Below are positions 1-12,541 of a DNA stretch of 64,000 nucleotides, one piece after another. Within the stretch, counting starts at the first letter, position 1; each line of letters opens with the position of its first letter. The position numbers and the translations under genes were made by a program. The DNA comes from Streptomyces sp. TLI_105. GTDB taxonomy: Bacteria; Actinomycetota; Actinomycetes; Streptomycetales; Streptomycetaceae. The notes under the pieces were generated by a model. The model saw only the letters and a list, made by a program, of their open reading frames with translations, was not told the DNA's origin and did not search any database. The stretch spans positions 7,696,001 through 7,760,000 of the forward strand of contig NZ_FNSM01000001.1 of the NCBI RefSeq assembly GCF_900105415.1, written 5' to 3'.

Positions 1-915
<915 letters not shown>

Positions 916-1117
916 GCGGCAGCGCCGTACCGGACGGTGCCGACACGACTGCCGGAACCGCTGCCGCCTGACTGCCGCTCCACCGCCGAACCGCTGGCGT
1001 ACCGCCGGATCAACTGCCGCTCCCGGCCCCGGCCCACGGGTTGTATGGCGACTGCCCCGCCCGAGCCCGCGCCGCTCTTCCTCCCCCCCTCCGCCGTGAC
1101 TTCCACAGGAGCCCCTC

Positions 1118-4100
1118 ATGCCGTTCGACACGCCCGTCGCACCCGCTCCGGCTGCCGTCCGGTTGCCGCTCTCGGTGGCCCAGCGTGACATCTGGACGGC
1201 ACACGCCCTCGACCCCACCGGCGTGAAGTACAACGTCGCCGAGTGCCGCGAGATCAACGGCCCCGTGGACCCGCGGCTGATGGCCGCGGCCTGGCGCCGG
1301 CTCGTCGAGGAGGCGGACTTCCTCCGCATCCGCCGCTTCGAGGACGACGGCGAGCAGGTGTGGCAACTGGTCGACACCGACGCCGGATCGCGCACCCTGC
1401 CGTTCACCGACGTGAGCGCCGCGGACGACCCCGAGGGCGCGGCCTGGCGGCTCGTCGACGCACTGATCTGCGCCCCCTTCGACCTCACCGACCAGCCGCC
1501 GGTCCGCTGCGCGCTGATCAGGCTCGCCGAGGACAGGTACTTCTACTTCTACGGATTCCACCACCTGGTCGTCGACGGCGTGGGCGTGTCGATGGCACTC
1601 GCCCGGCTGATCGAGCTGTACGAGCAGGCCGTCGCGGGCGAACCCTGGGGACCCTCCCCGTTCGGGAGCCTGACGGAGCTGCTCGCCGAGGACGCGGAGT
1701 ACCGCCGGTCCGAGGAGGCCGCCGCCGAGCGCGCCGCCTGGCGGGAACACCTCGCCGGCGCCCCCGACGCACCCGCCGGCCTGGTCCGGGGCACCGGACG
1801 GGCGACGGCCGCGCACGGCGGCCTGCCCTTCGCCCGGCGGAGCGTACGGGTGTCCCCGGCGGACGCCGACCGGCTCCGCTCGGTCGCACGCGGCGAGCGC
1901 GCCACCTGGTCCGTCCTCCTCGTGGCCCTGTTCTCGGTCTACCTGCACCGCGTCACCGGACGTACGGAGCTGATGATCGCCCTCCCGGTCACCGGCAGGA
2001 CGTCCCGGCTCGCCCGCAGCACCCCGGGCATGTCGTCGAACGTGGTCCCCCTGAGGATCCGGATCGATCCCGAGGAACCGCTCGGCGCCCTGGTCCGCTC
2101 GGTGGGAGCCGAGGTCAAGCACGGACTGCGCCACCAGCTGACCCGGTACGAGGACCTCTGCCGCGACGCCGGCGTCGTCGACGGCTCCCGGAGACCGGCC
2201 ACGCCCGTCCTCAACATCATGGGCTTCCACGGAGAGCTCACCGTCTGCGGCCATCCCACGGTCAACCACAACGTGAGCAACGGCCCCGTCGACGACCTCA
2301 GCGTCGCCGTGCTCGACCTCGGCGCCGCCCACGGCCTGCGCATCGACTTCGACACCCCCGTCGAGGGCGTCGACGTCACCGCCGTCGCCGCACACCAGGA
2401 CCGGTTCGCCGCCTTCCTCACCACCGTCCTCACCACGGAGCGCCCGACCGAACGCAGGGTCGCCGACCTCGACGTCCTGTCGGAGGCGGAGCGCGAGCTG
2501 CTGACGGGCCGGTGGGCCGGGCCGGTGGCGGAGATCGTGGACACGACGTTGGTGGAGCGGTTCGAGGAGCAGGCGGCACGGTTCCCCGACGGGGTCGCGC
2601 TCGTCGACGAGGCGGGGGAGGTCACGTACGCCGAGCTCAACGCCGCCGCCAACCGCTGGGCCCGCCACCTCCGCTCCCGAGGTCTCGGGCGCGGAGACAT
2701 GGCCGGAGTCCTCTTCGAGCGCGGTACCCGCTTCGCCACCGCTCTGCTCGCCGTCCTGAAGACCGGCGCCGCCCACGTCCTCCTGGACCCGGACTTCCCG
2801 GACGAGCGACTTCGCTCGGCGGCCGCCGACGCCGGCATCAGCCACCTCGTCACCCGCCCGGTGCTCGCCGAGCGCGTCGACGGCCCCTGGGCCGCCCACA
2901 CCGAGGCCCCCGGCGAACTCCTCTCCCACAACCCCGGCAACCTCGGTCTGCCGCTCGGCCCGGACGACCCCGCCTGCCTGATGTTCACCTCCGGCTCGAC
3001 GGGCCGCCCGAAGGCCATCCTGTCCTCCCACCGCAACCTGGTGTCGACCCTGATCGGCCAGCCCTACCTCCCCGCCGGCCCGGAGCAGGTCTACCTCCAG
3101 TGCTCGCCGGTGTCCTGGGACGCGTTCAGCCTGGAGTTCTGGGGAGCGCTCCTCCACGGCGGCACGGCGGTCCTCCAGCCCGGACAGAAGCCCGAACCGG
3201 CCCTGGTGACCGAGCTGGCCCGCCGCCACCGCGTCACGACACTCCTGCTGTCCGCCACCCTCTTCAACTATCTGACGGACGAGCACCCCGAAGCCTTCGA
3301 GACCGTCACCACCGCCTTCACGGTGGGCGAGGCCGCCTCCCCGGCGCACGTCCACAAGCTCCAGCGGATCAGACCCGGCATCACCGTCCTCAACGGCTAC
3401 GGACCCGCCGAGGTCATGATCTACGCCACCACCCACACCATCGAGACCGGGGACGAGCCCCACCCGGTGATCCCGATCGGCACCCCGCTGGTCAACAAGC
3501 CGGCCTACGTCCTGGACGCCCGGCTCGGCCTGTGCCCACCGGGGGTGACGGGCGAGCTGTACGTGGCGGGCGAGGGCCTCGCCCACGGCTACCTGGGCCG
3601 GTCCGACCTGACGGCCACCCGCTTCGTCCCGAACCCCTTCGGCCCGGCGGGCAGCCGGCTCTACCGGACGGGGGACCTGGCCCGCTTCGACCGGGACGGA
3701 CGCCTCCTGTACGAGGGCCGGGCGGACGACCAGATCAAGATCCGGGGCTTCCGCATCGAGCCCGGCGAGACCGAGGCCGCCCTCCTGACCCACCCCGCCG
3801 TCACCCAGGCCGTCGTCACCGTCCACGAGAAGAGGCTGGCCGCCTACGTCGTCGTCGGGGACGGGGACACGGCAGGGGAAACGGACTTCGACGAGATCCG
3901 CCGGCACGTCGCCGACCGGCTGCCCGAGCACCTCGTCCCCACGTACCTGACCGCGCTCGACCGCCTGCCCGTCACACCCAACGGGAAGATCGACAAGCGG
4001 GCGCTCCCGGCCCCCACGACGGCCCTGGGAACGGCCCGCGCCCCGCGCACCGAGACCGAGGAGATCCTGTCCGCGCTGTTCGGCAGGACCCTGGAGACGC

Positions 4101-7100
4101 CCGGCCCGATCGGCATCGACGACAGCTTCTTCGCCCTCGGCGGCCACTCGCTGCTCGCGGCCCGGCTGACGAACCACATCGCCGAGGCGTTCGGCGTACG
4201 GCTGACGATCCGGGACGTCTTCGGGCGCCCGACGGTCGCCGGGCTCGCGGAACTGCTGGGCGAGCAGACCGGCGTACGGGCCGTCCCGCCGCTGGTGGCG
4301 GGGGAGGGCGCCGGTGACACCGCTCCGGCGTCGTTCGCTCAGCGGCGGTTGTGGTTGCTGTCGGAGCTGGAGGGGGACAGTGCGGCTTACAACGTGCCGA
4401 TGGTGGTGCGGTGTGAGGGCGGTTTGGACCTCGGGGCGTTGGAGTCGGCGCTGAGTGATGTGGTGGAGCGGCATGCTCCGCTGCGGACGGTGTTCGAGTC
4501 GGTGGAGGGCGAGCCGCGTCAGCGGGTCCTGCCGCCGGAGCGGGCGCGCGTGTCGGTGGAACGGCACTGCGTCGAAGACGACGCACTGGCAGGGGAGTTG
4601 GCCGCGACGGCGGGTCGTGTCTTCGATCTGGCCGCGGAGCTTCCGCTGCGGGCGGTGGTGTTCGAGCTGGGTGACGGCTCGGTGGTGCTGTCGTTGGTGG
4701 TGCATCACATCGCGACGGACGGTCTGTCGAATGCCGTGTTCTTCGGGGACCTGCAGCGGGCCTACGCGGCCCGGATCGCGGGAGCGGAGGACTCTGTCCT
4801 TGAGCCGCTGAGCGTCCAGTACGCGGATTACGCGGTCTGGCAGCGCCGGGTGCTGGGCGCGGCGGAGGATCCCGAAAGCGTGCTGGGCCGGGAGCTGGAG
4901 TTCTGGCGTGGGGCGTTGGAGGGGCTGCCGGAGGAGCACGGGCTGAACCTGGACCGTCCGAGGCCGGCCAGGGCCTCCCACCAGGGCGGACAGGTGGAGG
5001 TCGGCTTCGGAGAGGACCTCTTCGAGCGGGTGGCTGCGTTCGCCCGGGCCGAGGGGTGCACGCCCTTCATGGTGGTGCACGCGGCCCTGGTCGCGGCACT
5101 GTCCCGGCTGGGTGCGGGGTCCGACCTGGCGATCGGCACTCCGGTCGCGGGTCGTGGTGAGCGGTCGTTGCAGGATCTGGTCGGGTTCTTCGTGAACACG
5201 CTGGTCCTGCGGACCAGTAGCGCCGGCGACCCGAGCTTCCGCGAGTTGCTGGGGCGGGTGCGTACGGCGGATCTGGACGCGTTCGCGCATCAGGAGGCCC
5301 CGTTCGACCTGGTCCTCGAAGCGGTCAACCCGACCCGGAGCCTCTCGCGCCATCCCCTCTTCCAGATCAGCCTCGGCCTGGAGACCGACAAGGGCCCCGC
5401 CTTCGAGCTGAGCGGAGTCCGGACGGGCCCCGTGGAGAAGATCTCCAGCGGATCCGCCAAGTTCGACCTGGAGTTCTTCCTCCGCTCCGACGACGAGAAG
5501 GAGCTGCGGGCCACCGTGCTCTTCGCGGCGGAGCTCTTCGACGAGGTCACGGTACGACGGATGGTGACCCTCCTCGGCGAGGTGCTGACCCAGGCCCTCG
5601 ACGCCCCGGACCGACGCCTGTCGGACCTGGAGGTCCTGTCGGAGGCGGAGCGCGAGCTGCTGACGGGCCGGTGGGCCGGGTTGGTGGCGGAGGTCGTGGA
5701 CACGACGTTGGTGGAGCGGTTCGAGGAGCAGGCGGCACGGTTCCCCGACGGGGTCGCGCTCGTCGACGAGGCGGGGGAGGTCACGTACGCCGAGCTCAAC
5801 GCCGCCGCCAACCGCTGGGCCCGCCACCTCCGTTCCCGCGGGCTTGGCCGTGGCGACATGGCGGGCGTCCTCTGGCGGCGCGGGGCGGAGTTCGCGGCGG
5901 TGGTGATCGGGGTCCTCAAGACGGGGGCGGGGTACACGCTCCTGGACCCGGACTTCCCGGACGAGCGACTCCGCTCGGCGGCGACCGACGCCGGCATCGT
6001 CGTCCTGGTCGCGGAGCCCGGCCTCGCCACGCGTCTGACCGGCCCCTGGGACACGGCCTCTTGCTCCTCCGAGCAGTTGGCGGACCTCAGCGACGAGAAC
6101 CTCGGCACGGAACTGAGCGCCGACGATGTGGCCTGCCTGATGTTCACGTCGGGTTCGACGGGTCGGCCGAAGGCGATTCTGTCGTCGCATCGCAATCTGG
6201 TGTCGACGGTGTGGGGGCAGTCGTACGGGTTGTTCGGTGCGGGTGAGGTGTTCCTGCAGTGTTCGCCGGTGTCGTGGGACGCGTTCAGTCTGGAGTTCTG
6301 GGGCGCTTTGTTGCACGGCGGGTCGACGGTGTTGCAGCCGGGGCAGCGGCCGGAGCCGGTGTTGATCGGTGAGTTGTCCCGCAGGCACGGGGTGACGATG
6401 CTGCAGTTGTCGGCGAGTCTGTTCAACTTCCTGGTGGACGAGCACCCGGAGGCCTTCGAGACGGTGACGGTCGCCTTCACGGGCGGCGAGGCGGCCTCTC
6501 CGGCGCATGTGCGCAAGCTGCAGCGGCTCAGGCCGGGCATCAGGGTCGTCAACGGTTACGGGCCGGCCGAGTCCATGGGGTTCACCACGACCCACACCGT
6601 CGAGCACAGTGACGTGGTGATCCCGGTGGGTGGGCCGCTGGTGAACAAGGCCGCCTATGTCCTGGACGCCCATCTGAACCTGTGCGCGCCGGGAGTCACC
6701 GGTGAGCTGTATCTGGCGGGCGACGGTCTCGCCCACGGATACCTGGGCCGGCCCGACCTGACCGCCCTCCGATTCGTGGCGGATCCCTTCGGTCCGGAGG
6801 GCAGGCGTCTCTACCGCACGGGGGATCTGGCTCACTTCGACCGGCACGGTCGGCTGCACTACGACGGGCGGGCGGACGACCAGATCAAGATCCGTGGTTT
6901 CCGTGTCGAGCCCGGTGAGACCGAGGCCGCGCTCCTGACCCACCCCGCCGTCACCCAGGCCGTCGTCACCGTCCACGAGAAGAGGCTGGCCGCCTACGTC
7001 GTCGTCGGGGACGGGGACACGGCAGGGGAAACGGACTCCGACGAGATCCGCCGGCACGTCGCCGACCGGCTGCCCGAGCACCTCGTCCCGACGCACGTCA

Positions 7101-10100
7101 TCGTTCTCGACCGTCTGCCCCTGACTCCCAACGGGAAGGTCGACAAGCGGGCTCTGCCCGAGCCGGCCCCCGTCGCCTCCGCCGGCCGTGCCCCGCGCAC
7201 CCCGCTGGAGGAGACCCTGCTCGCGCTCTTCGCCCGCACCCTCGACACCACCGCCGACCTCACCATCGACGACGACTTCTTCCACCACGGCGGGCATTCG
7301 CTGCTCGCTGCCCGGCTGACCAATCACATCGCCGAGGCGCTGGGCGCGCGGCTGACGATCCGGGACGTGTTCGGGCGCCCGACGGTGGCGGGGCTCGCGG
7401 AACTGGTCGCCGGACAGGGCGGGGGAGAAGCTCTCCCGCCGCTGGCGGCGGGGGAAGGTGCCGGCGACTCTGTGCCCGTGTCGTTCGCTCAGCGGCGGTT
7501 GTGGTTGCTGTCGGAGCTGGAGGGGGACAGTGCGGCTTACAACGTGCCGATGGTGGTGCGGTGTGAGGGCGGTTTGGACCTCGGGGCGTTGGAGTCGGCG
7601 CTGAGTGATGTGGTGGAGCGGCATGCTCCGCTGCGGACGGTGTTCGAGTCGGTGGAGGGCGAGCCGCGTCAGCGGGTCCTGCCGCCGGAGTTGGCCCGGG
7701 TTCCGGTGGAACGCCGGCGTGTCGCCGCCTCCGATGTCGACGCGGAGCTGGCGGAGCTGGCCGGTCGTGTCTTCGATCTGGCCGCGGAGCTTCCGCTGCG
7801 GGCGGTGGTGTTCGAGCTGGGTGACGGCTCGGTGGTGCTGTCGTTGGTGGTGCATCACATCGCGACGGACGGTCTGTCGAATGCCGTGTTCTTCGGGGAC
7901 CTGCAGCGAGCCTACGCGGCCCGGGTCGCCGGGGCCGAAGGGCGGGTCCTTGAGCCCTTGGCCGTGCAGTACGCGGATTACGCGGTCTGGCAGCGCCGGG
8001 TGCTGGGCGCGGCGGAGGATCCCGAAAGCGTGCTGGGCCGGGAGCTGGAGTTCTGGCGTGGGGCGTTGGAGGGGCTGCCGGAGGAGCACGGGCTGAACCT
8101 GGACCGTCCGAGGCCGGCCAGGGCCTCCCACCAGGGCGGACAGGTCGAGCTCGACCTCGGTGCGGACCTGTTCGAACGCATCACGGTCCTCGCCCGCTCG
8201 GAGGGGTGCACGCCCTTCATGGTGGTGCACGCGGCCCTGGTCGCCGCGCTGACCCGGCTGGGTGCGGGGACGGACCTGGCGATCGGCACTCCGGTCGCGG
8301 GTCGTGGTGAGCGGTCGTTGCAGGATCTGGTCGGGTTCTTCGTGAACACGCTGGTCCTGCGGACCAGTAGCGCCGGCGACCCGAGCTTCCGCGAGTTGCT
8401 GGGGCGGGTGCGTACGGCGGATCTGGACGCGTTCGCGCATCAGGAGGCCCCGTTCGACCTGGTCCTCGAAGCGGTCAACCCGACCCGGAGCCTCTCGCGC
8501 CATCCCCTCTTCCAGATCAGCCTCGGCCTCGAAGTGGGCGGCGTTCCGGAGCTGCGCCTGCCCGGCGTCCGTACCGCCGAGGTCTCCGGCCTGGTGAACG
8601 GGGCGGCGAAGTTCGACCTCGAGTTCCTGCTCCGCTCCGACGACAGCCGGGGCCTGCACGGCGCGATCGTCTTCGCGGCCGAGCTGTTCGACGAGGAGTC
8701 GGTACGGCGCATGGCGTCGGTGCTCGGCCGGGTAGTGGCCCAGGTGCTCGACGATCCCGCCCTGCCGCTCTCCTCCCTGGAGGTGCTGTCGAGCTCGGAG
8801 CGCGAGTTGCTGACCGGCCCGTGGGCGGGGACCGTCGCCGAGGTGGGCGGCGCCACCCTCGTCGGGCGGTTCGAGGAGCAGGTGGCCCGCCGCCCGGAGG
8901 CGACGGCGCTGCTCGACGGAGCCCGCGAGGTGTCGTACGCGGAGCTGAACGCGATGGCCAACCGGTGGGCCCACCACCTGCGCGCCCACGGCCTGGGCCG
9001 TGGCGACATGGCGGGTGTGCTGTGGGAGCGTGGGGTGGAGTTCGCCGCGGCGGTCATCGCCGTGGTCAAGGCCGGGGCTGGGTACACGCTCCTGGACCCG
9101 GACTTCCCGGACGAGCGACTTCGCTCGGCGGCCGCCGACGCGGGGATCAGCCACCTCGTCACCGCGCCGGCCCTCGCGGGGCGGGTCGACGGACCTTGGC
9201 AGACCCACACCGAGGCCCCCCGCGAACTCCTCTCCCACGACCCCGGCAACCTCGGTCTGCCGCTCGGCCCGGACGACCCCGCCTGCCTGATGTTCACGTC
9301 GGGTTCGACGGGTCGGCCGAAGGCGATTCTGTCGTCGCATCGCAATCTGGTGTCGACGGTGTGGGGGCAGTCGTACGGGTTGTTCGGTGCGGGTGAGGTG
9401 TTCCTGCAGTGTTCGCCGGTGTCGTGGGACGCGTTCAGTCTGGAGTTCTGGGGCGCTTTGTTGCACGGCGGGTCGACGGTGTTGCAGCCGGGGCAGCGGC
9501 CGGAGCCGGTGTTGATCGGTGAGTTGTCCCGCAGGCACGGGGTGACGATGCTGCAGTTGTCGGCGAGTCTGTTCAACTTCCTGGTGGACGAGCACCCGGA
9601 GGCCTTCGAGACGGTGACGGTCGCCTTCACGGGCGGCGAGGCGGCCTCTCCGGCGCATGTGCGCAAGCTGCAGCGGCTCAGGCCGGGCATCAGGGTCGTC
9701 AACGGTTACGGGCCGGCCGAGTCCATGGGGTTCACCACGACCCACACCGTCGAGCACAGTGACGTGGTGATCCCGGTGGGTGGGCCGCTGGTGAACAAGG
9801 CCGCCTATGTCCTGGACGCCCATCTGAACCTGTGCGCGCCGGGAGTCACCGGTGAGCTGTATCTGGCGGGCGACGGTCTCGCCCACGGATACCTGGGCCG
9901 GCCCGACCTGACCGCCCTCCGATTCGTACCGCATCCCTTTGCGGCAGCCGCTGACCGGCTGTATCGGACGGGGGATCTGGCTCACTTCGACCGGCTCGGT
10001 CGGCTGCACTACGACGGGCGGGCGGACGACCAGATCAAGATCCGTGGTTTCCGTGTCGAGCCCGGTGAGACCGAGGCCGCGCTCCTGACCCACCCGGCCG

Positions 10101-10666
10101 TCACCCAGGCCGTCGTCACCGTCCACCACGAACAGCTCGCCGCATACGTGGTCGCCGACGGGGACACGCCACTCGACGAGATCCGCCGGCACGTCGCCGA
10201 CCGGCTGCCCGAGCACCTCGTCCCGACGCACGTCATCGTTCTCGACCGACTGCCCCTGACCCCCAACGGGAAGGTCGACAAGCGGGCTCTGCCCGAGCCG
10301 GCCCCCGTCGCCTCCGCCGGCCGTGCCCCGCGCACCCCGCTGGAGGAGACCCTGCTCGCGCTCTTCGCCCGCACCCTCGACACCACCGCCGACCTCACCA
10401 TCGACGACGACTTCTTCCACCACGGCGGCCACTCCCTCCTGGGGGCCCGTCTCACCAACCACATCGCCGGGGCCCTCGACGTCCGGCTCACCATCCGCGA
10501 CGTCTTCCAGCACCCCACCCCGGCCCGGCTCGCCGAGCACATCGAATCCCTGAAGGCCGCGCCGGCGAGGAAGGCCCGTCCCGCCCTCCGGCGCCGTGCC
10601 GAGACCGAGGCGGTCGCGACCGGGACCGCCGCTCAGACCGCCACCGCGACAGAAAGGATCAGCTGA
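1118..10666 (+). CDS. NRPS-1: three-module nonribosomal peptide synthetase (C-A-T)x3
   Basis: This 3182-aa synthetase starts at an ATG behind an AGGAG-like site. Rough layout: C1 17-440 (FHHLVVDG), A1 478-960, T1 about 1000, C2 1071-1500 (VHHIATDG), A2 1530-2010, T2 about 2051, C3 2121-2560 (VHHIATDG), A3 2580-3060, T3 about 3100. C1 resembles the DhbF/EntF-type entry C domain (LSxAQRDIW, LDPxxxxYN), so the first module may accept an acyl or aminoacyl starter. Each A domain has the [10 protein letters not shown] loop, a YGPAE motif and the NGK lysine. Aligned by eye with GrsA-PheA, the specificity residues read D-A-L-L-F-V-G-I-Y for A1 and D-A-L-Q-F-G-G-G-F for both A2 and A3, so modules 2 and 3 should load the same amino acid. 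I do not assign a substrate. There is no epimerase, methyltransferase or TE domain. The stop overlaps the next start (TGATG). Confidence 0.95.
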   Translation: MPFDTPVAPAPAAVRLPLSVAQRDIWTAHALDPTGVKYNVAECREINGPVDPRLMAAAWRRLVEEADFLRIRRFEDDGEQVWQLVDTDAGSRTLPFTDVSAADDPEGAAWRLVDALICAPFDLTDQPPVRCALIRLAEDRYFYFYGFHHLVVDGVGVSMALARLIELYEQAVAGEPWGPSPFGSLTELLAEDAEYRRSEEAAAERAAWREHLAGAPDAPAGLVRGTGRATAAHGGLPFARRSVRVSPADADRLRSVARGERATWSVLLVALFSVYLHRVTGRTELMIALPVTGRTSRLARSTPGMSSNVVPLRIRIDPEEPLGALVRSVGAEVKHGLRHQLTRYEDLCRDAGVVDGSRRPATPVLNIMGFHGELTVCGHPTVNHNVSNGPVDDLSVAVLDLGAAHGLRIDFDTPVEGVDVTAVAAHQDRFAAFLTTVLTTERPTERRVADLDVLSEAERELLTGRWAGPVAEIVDTTLVERFEEQAARFPDGVALVDEAGEVTYAELNAAANRWARHLRSRGLGRGDMAGVLFERGTRFATALLAVLKTGAAHVLLDPDFPDERLRSAAADAGISHLVTRPVLAERVDGPWAAHTEAPGELLSHNPGNLGLPLGPDDPACLMFTSGSTGRPKAILSSHRNLVSTLIGQPYLPAGPEQVYLQCSPVSWDAFSLEFWGALLHGGTAVLQPGQKPEPALVTELARRHRVTTLLLSATLFNYLTDEHPEAFETVTTAFTVGEAASPAHVHKLQRIRPGITVLNGYGPAEVMIYATTHTIETGDEPHPVIPIGTPLVNKPAYVLDARLGLCPPGVTGELYVAGEGLAHGYLGRSDLTATRFVPNPFGPAGSRLYRTGDLARFDRDGRLLYEGRADDQIKIRGFRIEPGETEAALLTHPAVTQAVVTVHEKRLAAYVVVGDGDTAGETDFDEIRRHVADRLPEHLVPTYLTALDRLPVTPNGKIDKRALPAPTTALGTARAPRTETEEILSALFGRTLETPGPIGIDDSFFALGGHSLLAARLTNHIAEAFGVRLTIRDVFGRPTVAGLAELLGEQTGVRAVPPLVAGEGAGDTAPASFAQRRLWLLSELEGDSAAYNVPMVVRCEGGLDLGALESALSDVVERHAPLRTVFESVEGEPRQRVLPPERARVSVERHCVEDDALAGELAATAGRVFDLAAELPLRAVVFELGDGSVVLSLVVHHIATDGLSNAVFFGDLQRAYAARIAGAEDSVLEPLSVQYADYAVWQRRVLGAAEDPESVLGRELEFWRGALEGLPEEHGLNLDRPRPARASHQGGQVEVGFGEDLFERVAAFARAEGCTPFMVVHAALVAALSRLGAGSDLAIGTPVAGRGERSLQDLVGFFVNTLVLRTSSAGDPSFRELLGRVRTADLDAFAHQEAPFDLVLEAVNPTRSLSRHPLFQISLGLETDKGPAFELSGVRTGPVEKISSGSAKFDLEFFLRSDDEKELRATVLFAAELFDEVTVRRMVTLLGEVLTQALDAPDRRLSDLEVLSEAERELLTGRWAGLVAEVVDTTLVERFEEQAARFPDGVALVDEAGEVTYAELNAAANRWARHLRSRGLGRGDMAGVLWRRGAEFAAVVIGVLKTGAGYTLLDPDFPDERLRSAATDAGIVVLVAEPGLATRLTGPWDTASCSSEQLADLSDENLGTELSADDVACLMFTSGSTGRPKAILSSHRNLVSTVWGQSYGLFGAGEVFLQCSPVSWDAFSLEFWGALLHGGSTVLQPGQRPEPVLIGELSRRHGVTMLQLSASLFNFLVDEHPEAFETVTVAFTGGEAASPAHVRKLQRLRPGIRVVNGYGPAESMGFTTTHTVEHSDVVIPVGGPLVNKAAYVLDAHLNLCAPGVTGELYLAGDGLAHGYLGRPDLTALRFVADPFGPEGRRLYRTGDLAHFDRHGRLHYDGRADDQIKIRGFRVEPGETEAALLTHPAVTQAVVTVHEKRLAAYVVVGDGDTAGETDSDEIRRHVADRLPEHLVPTHVIVLDRLPLTPNGKVDKRALPEPAPVASAGRAPRTPLEETLLALFARTLDTTADLTIDDDFFHHGGHSLLAARLTNHIAEALGARLTIRDVFGRPTVAGLAELVAGQGGGEALPPLAAGEGAGDSVPVSFAQRRLWLLSELEGDSAAYNVPMVVRCEGGLDLGALESALSDVVERHAPLRTVFESVEGEPRQRVLPPELARVPVERRRVAASDVDAELAELAGRVFDLAAELPLRAVVFELGDGSVVLSLVVHHIATDGLSNAVFFGDLQRAYAARVAGAEGRVLEPLAVQYADYAVWQRRVLGAAEDPESVLGRELEFWRGALEGLPEEHGLNLDRPRPARASHQGGQVELDLGADLFERITVLARSEGCTPFMVVHAALVAALTRLGAGTDLAIGTPVAGRGERSLQDLVGFFVNTLVLRTSSAGDPSFRELLGRVRTADLDAFAHQEAPFDLVLEAVNPTRSLSRHPLFQISLGLEVGGVPELRLPGVRTAEVSGLVNGAAKFDLEFLLRSDDSRGLHGAIVFAAELFDEESVRRMASVLGRVVAQVLDDPALPLSSLEVLSSSERELLTGPWAGTVAEVGGATLVGRFEEQVARRPEATALLDGAREVSYAELNAMANRWAHHLRAHGLGRGDMAGVLWERGVEFAAAVIAVVKAGAGYTLLDPDFPDERLRSAAADAGISHLVTAPALAGRVDGPWQTHTEAPRELLSHDPGNLGLPLGPDDPACLMFTSGSTGRPKAILSSHRNLVSTVWGQSYGLFGAGEVFLQCSPVSWDAFSLEFWGALLHGGSTVLQPGQRPEPVLIGELSRRHGVTMLQLSASLFNFLVDEHPEAFETVTVAFTGGEAASPAHVRKLQRLRPGIRVVNGYGPAESMGFTTTHTVEHSDVVIPVGGPLVNKAAYVLDAHLNLCAPGVTGELYLAGDGLAHGYLGRPDLTALRFVPHPFAAAADRLYRTGDLAHFDRLGRLHYDGRADDQIKIRGFRVEPGETEAALLTHPAVTQAVVTVHHEQLAAYVVADGDTPLDEIRRHVADRLPEHLVPTHVIVLDRLPLTPNGKVDKRALPEPAPVASAGRAPRTPLEETLLALFARTLDTTADLTIDDDFFHHGGHSLLGARLTNHIAGALDVRLTIRDVFQHPTPARLAEHIESLKAAPARKARPALRRRAETEAVATGTAAQTATATERIS
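4331..8530. repeat. 3150-bp module duplication inside NRPS-1
   Basis: Modules 2 and 3 repeat at a constant offset of 3150 bp. Blocks such as 4331-4540 with 7481-7690, and 6131-6777 with 9281-9927, look identical base for base. They are separated by more divergent stretches, as expected after gene conversion. Confidence 0.85.
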
Positions 10667-11451
10667 TGAACACCTCCCCGACCCCCGCCCCCGAGGACGT
10701 CGTCTGGGACCTGCCGGGCGACCTGCCGCACCGCCTGTCGCTGCTCGTGCTCCCGCACGCCGGAGGCAACGCGCACGCGTACAGCGCCTGGCGCGAGCAC
10801 CTCCCGGCCGACGTGCGGCTGCTCATCGGCCAGTACCCGGGGCGCGGCGCCCGCTTCAGCGAGGACCTGCCCGAGTCCGTCGACGACCTGGCGCTGCCCG
10901 TGGTCGACGCGCTCCCCGCGGACACCGGTGCCCTGGTGGTGCTCGGGCACAGCATGGGCTCCCTGGTCGCCTTCGAGGTGACCCGCGCCCTGCAGGCCGT
11001 CGGCCGTACCCCGCAGGGCCTGATCGCCTCCGCCTGCCGGGCGCCGGTGCTGCCCAACCAGTGCCCGGTGCACCCGGAGCGGCTGGACGACGACCAGCTG
11101 GTCGCGGCCATCAAAGAGCGCGGCGGTACGGACGACGGCATCCTCGACGACGAGGAGCTGCGCGAGATCGTCCTGCCGTCCATCCGCGCGGACTTCGCCA
11201 TCGACGACGCCTACCGGTGCACCGCCCCGGCCGTACGGCTCGACTGCCCGGTGGCGGTGTTCGGCGGGGACGCCGACCCCATCGTCCCGGTCGACATGCT
11301 CGCAGGCTGGTCCCTGGTGGCCGGCCACCAGGTGGCCCCCGAGGTGCTGACCGGCGACCACTTCTACTTCCAGCAGGACCTGCCCGGCTTCTTCGCCCGC
11401 CTGAACCCGGTCCTGGAGACCCTGGGCGCCGCAGCACCCAGCAACGCCTGA
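10666..11451 (+). CDS. Type II thioesterase (external editing thioesterase)
   Basis: A 261-aa alpha/beta hydrolase of the usual type II thioesterase length. It has the LPHAGGNA oxyanion region near residue 30, the nucleophile elbow GHSMGS (Ser96), FGGDADPIVP with the acidic residue, and GDHFYF with the catalytic His near 229. Such enzymes clear misacylated carrier domains by hydrolysis; related hydrolase-fold proteins (SyrC, CmaE) instead shuttle aminoacyl groups between carriers but use Cys as nucleophile, and this one keeps Ser. It is translationally coupled to NRPS-1 (one-base overlap) and precedes the hydroxylase and the A-T didomain, so either editing or help in trans loading would fit. 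Family certain, exact role inferred. Confidence 0.9.
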   Translation: MNTSPTPAPEDVVWDLPGDLPHRLSLLVLPHAGGNAHAYSAWREHLPADVRLLIGQYPGRGARFSEDLPESVDDLALPVVDALPADTGALVVLGHSMGSLVAFEVTRALQAVGRTPQGLIASACRAPVLPNQCPVHPERLDDDQLVAAIKERGGTDDGILDDEELREIVLPSIRADFAIDDAYRCTAPAVRLDCPVAVFGGDADPIVPVDMLAGWSLVAGHQVAPEVLTGDHFYFQQDLPGFFARLNPVLETLGAAAPSNA

Positions 11452-11498
11452 TCCCCCGTCAACTTTCCCGCCCGCTGAGGCATTGCGAGGAGACCACC

Positions 11499-12533
11499 AT
11501 GACCACGTACGCCCAGAGCCCGGCCACCGCCGGCATCACCGTCGTCCGGGAGCCCGGCAAGCCGGCCCTCGTCCACACCCCCGCCTTCGACACCATGGCG
11601 GAGGCCGCCGCCTGGCTGTCCGCCCAGCTCCCCGCCGTCCAGGCCGAGCTGCACCGCTCCGGCGCGGTCATGCTGCGCGGACTTCCGGTGACGGACACGG
11701 AGACGTTCGCCGAGGCGCGGGACGCCCTGATCGCCCAGCGCGCCGGCTACAAGGAGAAGGCCACCCCCCGCAGCGACTTCGGCGAAGGGGTCTTCTCCTC
11801 CACCGACCTCCCGGCCGCCCAGGCGATCCGCCTGCACAACGAGAACAGCTACACGCTGGACTTCCCCGGCGTGCTGCTCTTCGGCTGCGTCGTCGCGCCC
11901 GAGACCGGCGGCGCGACCACCGTCGGCGACATGCGCAAGGCCCTCGCGATGCTGCCGCAGGACCTGGTCGACCGGTTCGCCGAGGCCGGCTGGCTGCTGG
12001 TACGCAACTACTCCGACCTCGCGGGCATGCCGTGGCGCAAGGCGTTCTCGTCGGACGAACCCGCCGGAGCGGAGGAGTACTGCGACGCCCACGCGATCGG
12101 CTACGAGTGGCTCGACGAGGACACCCTGCGCACCCGTCAGCGCCGCTCCGCGATCATCACCCACCCGGTGACCGGCGAGCGGTCCTGGTTCAACCACTTC
12201 GCGTTCTGGAACGCCCGCAGCCTCGACGAGGACGTCCGCGAGGTCCTCACCGAGACGTTCGGCGAGGACGGTCTGCCCTTCGACACCCGCCTGGGCGACG
12301 GCACCGCCCTCACCGACGCCGAGGTGGACGCGATCAACGACGTGTACCAGGCGGTCACCCTGCGGGAGACCTGGCAGGCCGGCGACCTGATGCTCGTCGA
12401 CAACATCCTCTGCGCGCACGGCCGGGAGTCGTACACCGGAGACCGGAAGATCGTCGTCGCCATGGGGGAGCCGGTGCGGCTGTCCGACTGCTCCCCGACC
12501 ACCGCCCCCTCCACCACCCTGTACGGAAGGTGA
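11499..12533 (+). CDS. Fe(II)/2-oxoglutarate-dependent hydroxylase, TauD/SyrP/AsnO-like
   Basis: A 344-aa protein starting at the ATG behind GCGAGGAG; the frame is open further upstream but without a better start. The iron triad reads H113-x-E115 in LHNENSYT and a distal His307 in CAHGRESYTGDRK, with Arg316 placed to bind 2-oxoglutarate. HxE instead of HxD is known from AsnO and VioC, which hydroxylate the beta carbon of amino acids. SyrP and KtzO/KtzP, in the same superfamily, act on carrier-bound aspartate or glutamate. The gene immediately precedes a free-standing A-T didomain with a glutamine code, so beta-hydroxylation of T-bound glutamine (or Glu/Asp-type) residues is the most likely job. 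Family firm, substrate inferred. Confidence 0.88.
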   Translation: MTTYAQSPATAGITVVREPGKPALVHTPAFDTMAEAAAWLSAQLPAVQAELHRSGAVMLRGLPVTDTETFAEARDALIAQRAGYKEKATPRSDFGEGVFSSTDLPAAQAIRLHNENSYTLDFPGVLLFGCVVAPETGGATTVGDMRKALAMLPQDLVDRFAEAGWLLVRNYSDLAGMPWRKAFSSDEPAGAEEYCDAHAIGYEWLDEDTLRTRQRRSAIITHPVTGERSWFNHFAFWNARSLDEDVREVLTETFGEDGLPFDTRLGDGTALTDAEVDAINDVYQAVTLRETWQAGDLMLVDNILCAHGRESYTGDRKIVVAMGEPVRLSDCSPTTAPSTTLYGR

Positions 12534-12541
12534 GCCCCTCC

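Noticed and set aside
2551..10100. Amino acid assignments for the three A domains of NRPS-1
   Set aside because: The by-eye codes (D-A-L-L-F-V-G-I-Y and D-A-L-Q-F-G-G-G-F) match no code I can recall with confidence, so no substrate is claimed.
1010..10540. Very long open frame antisense to NRPS-1 (over 3000 codons)
   Set aside because: It mirrors NRPS-1 and arises because GC-rich codons leave few antisense stops. It has no start context and no recognisable domains. The same holds for the long antisense frames opposite NRPS-2 and NRPS-3.
10666..11451. SyrC/CmaE-type aminoacyl shuttle identity
   Set aside because: Those enzymes use a Cys nucleophile; this protein has Ser in GHSMGS and the full type II thioesterase pattern.
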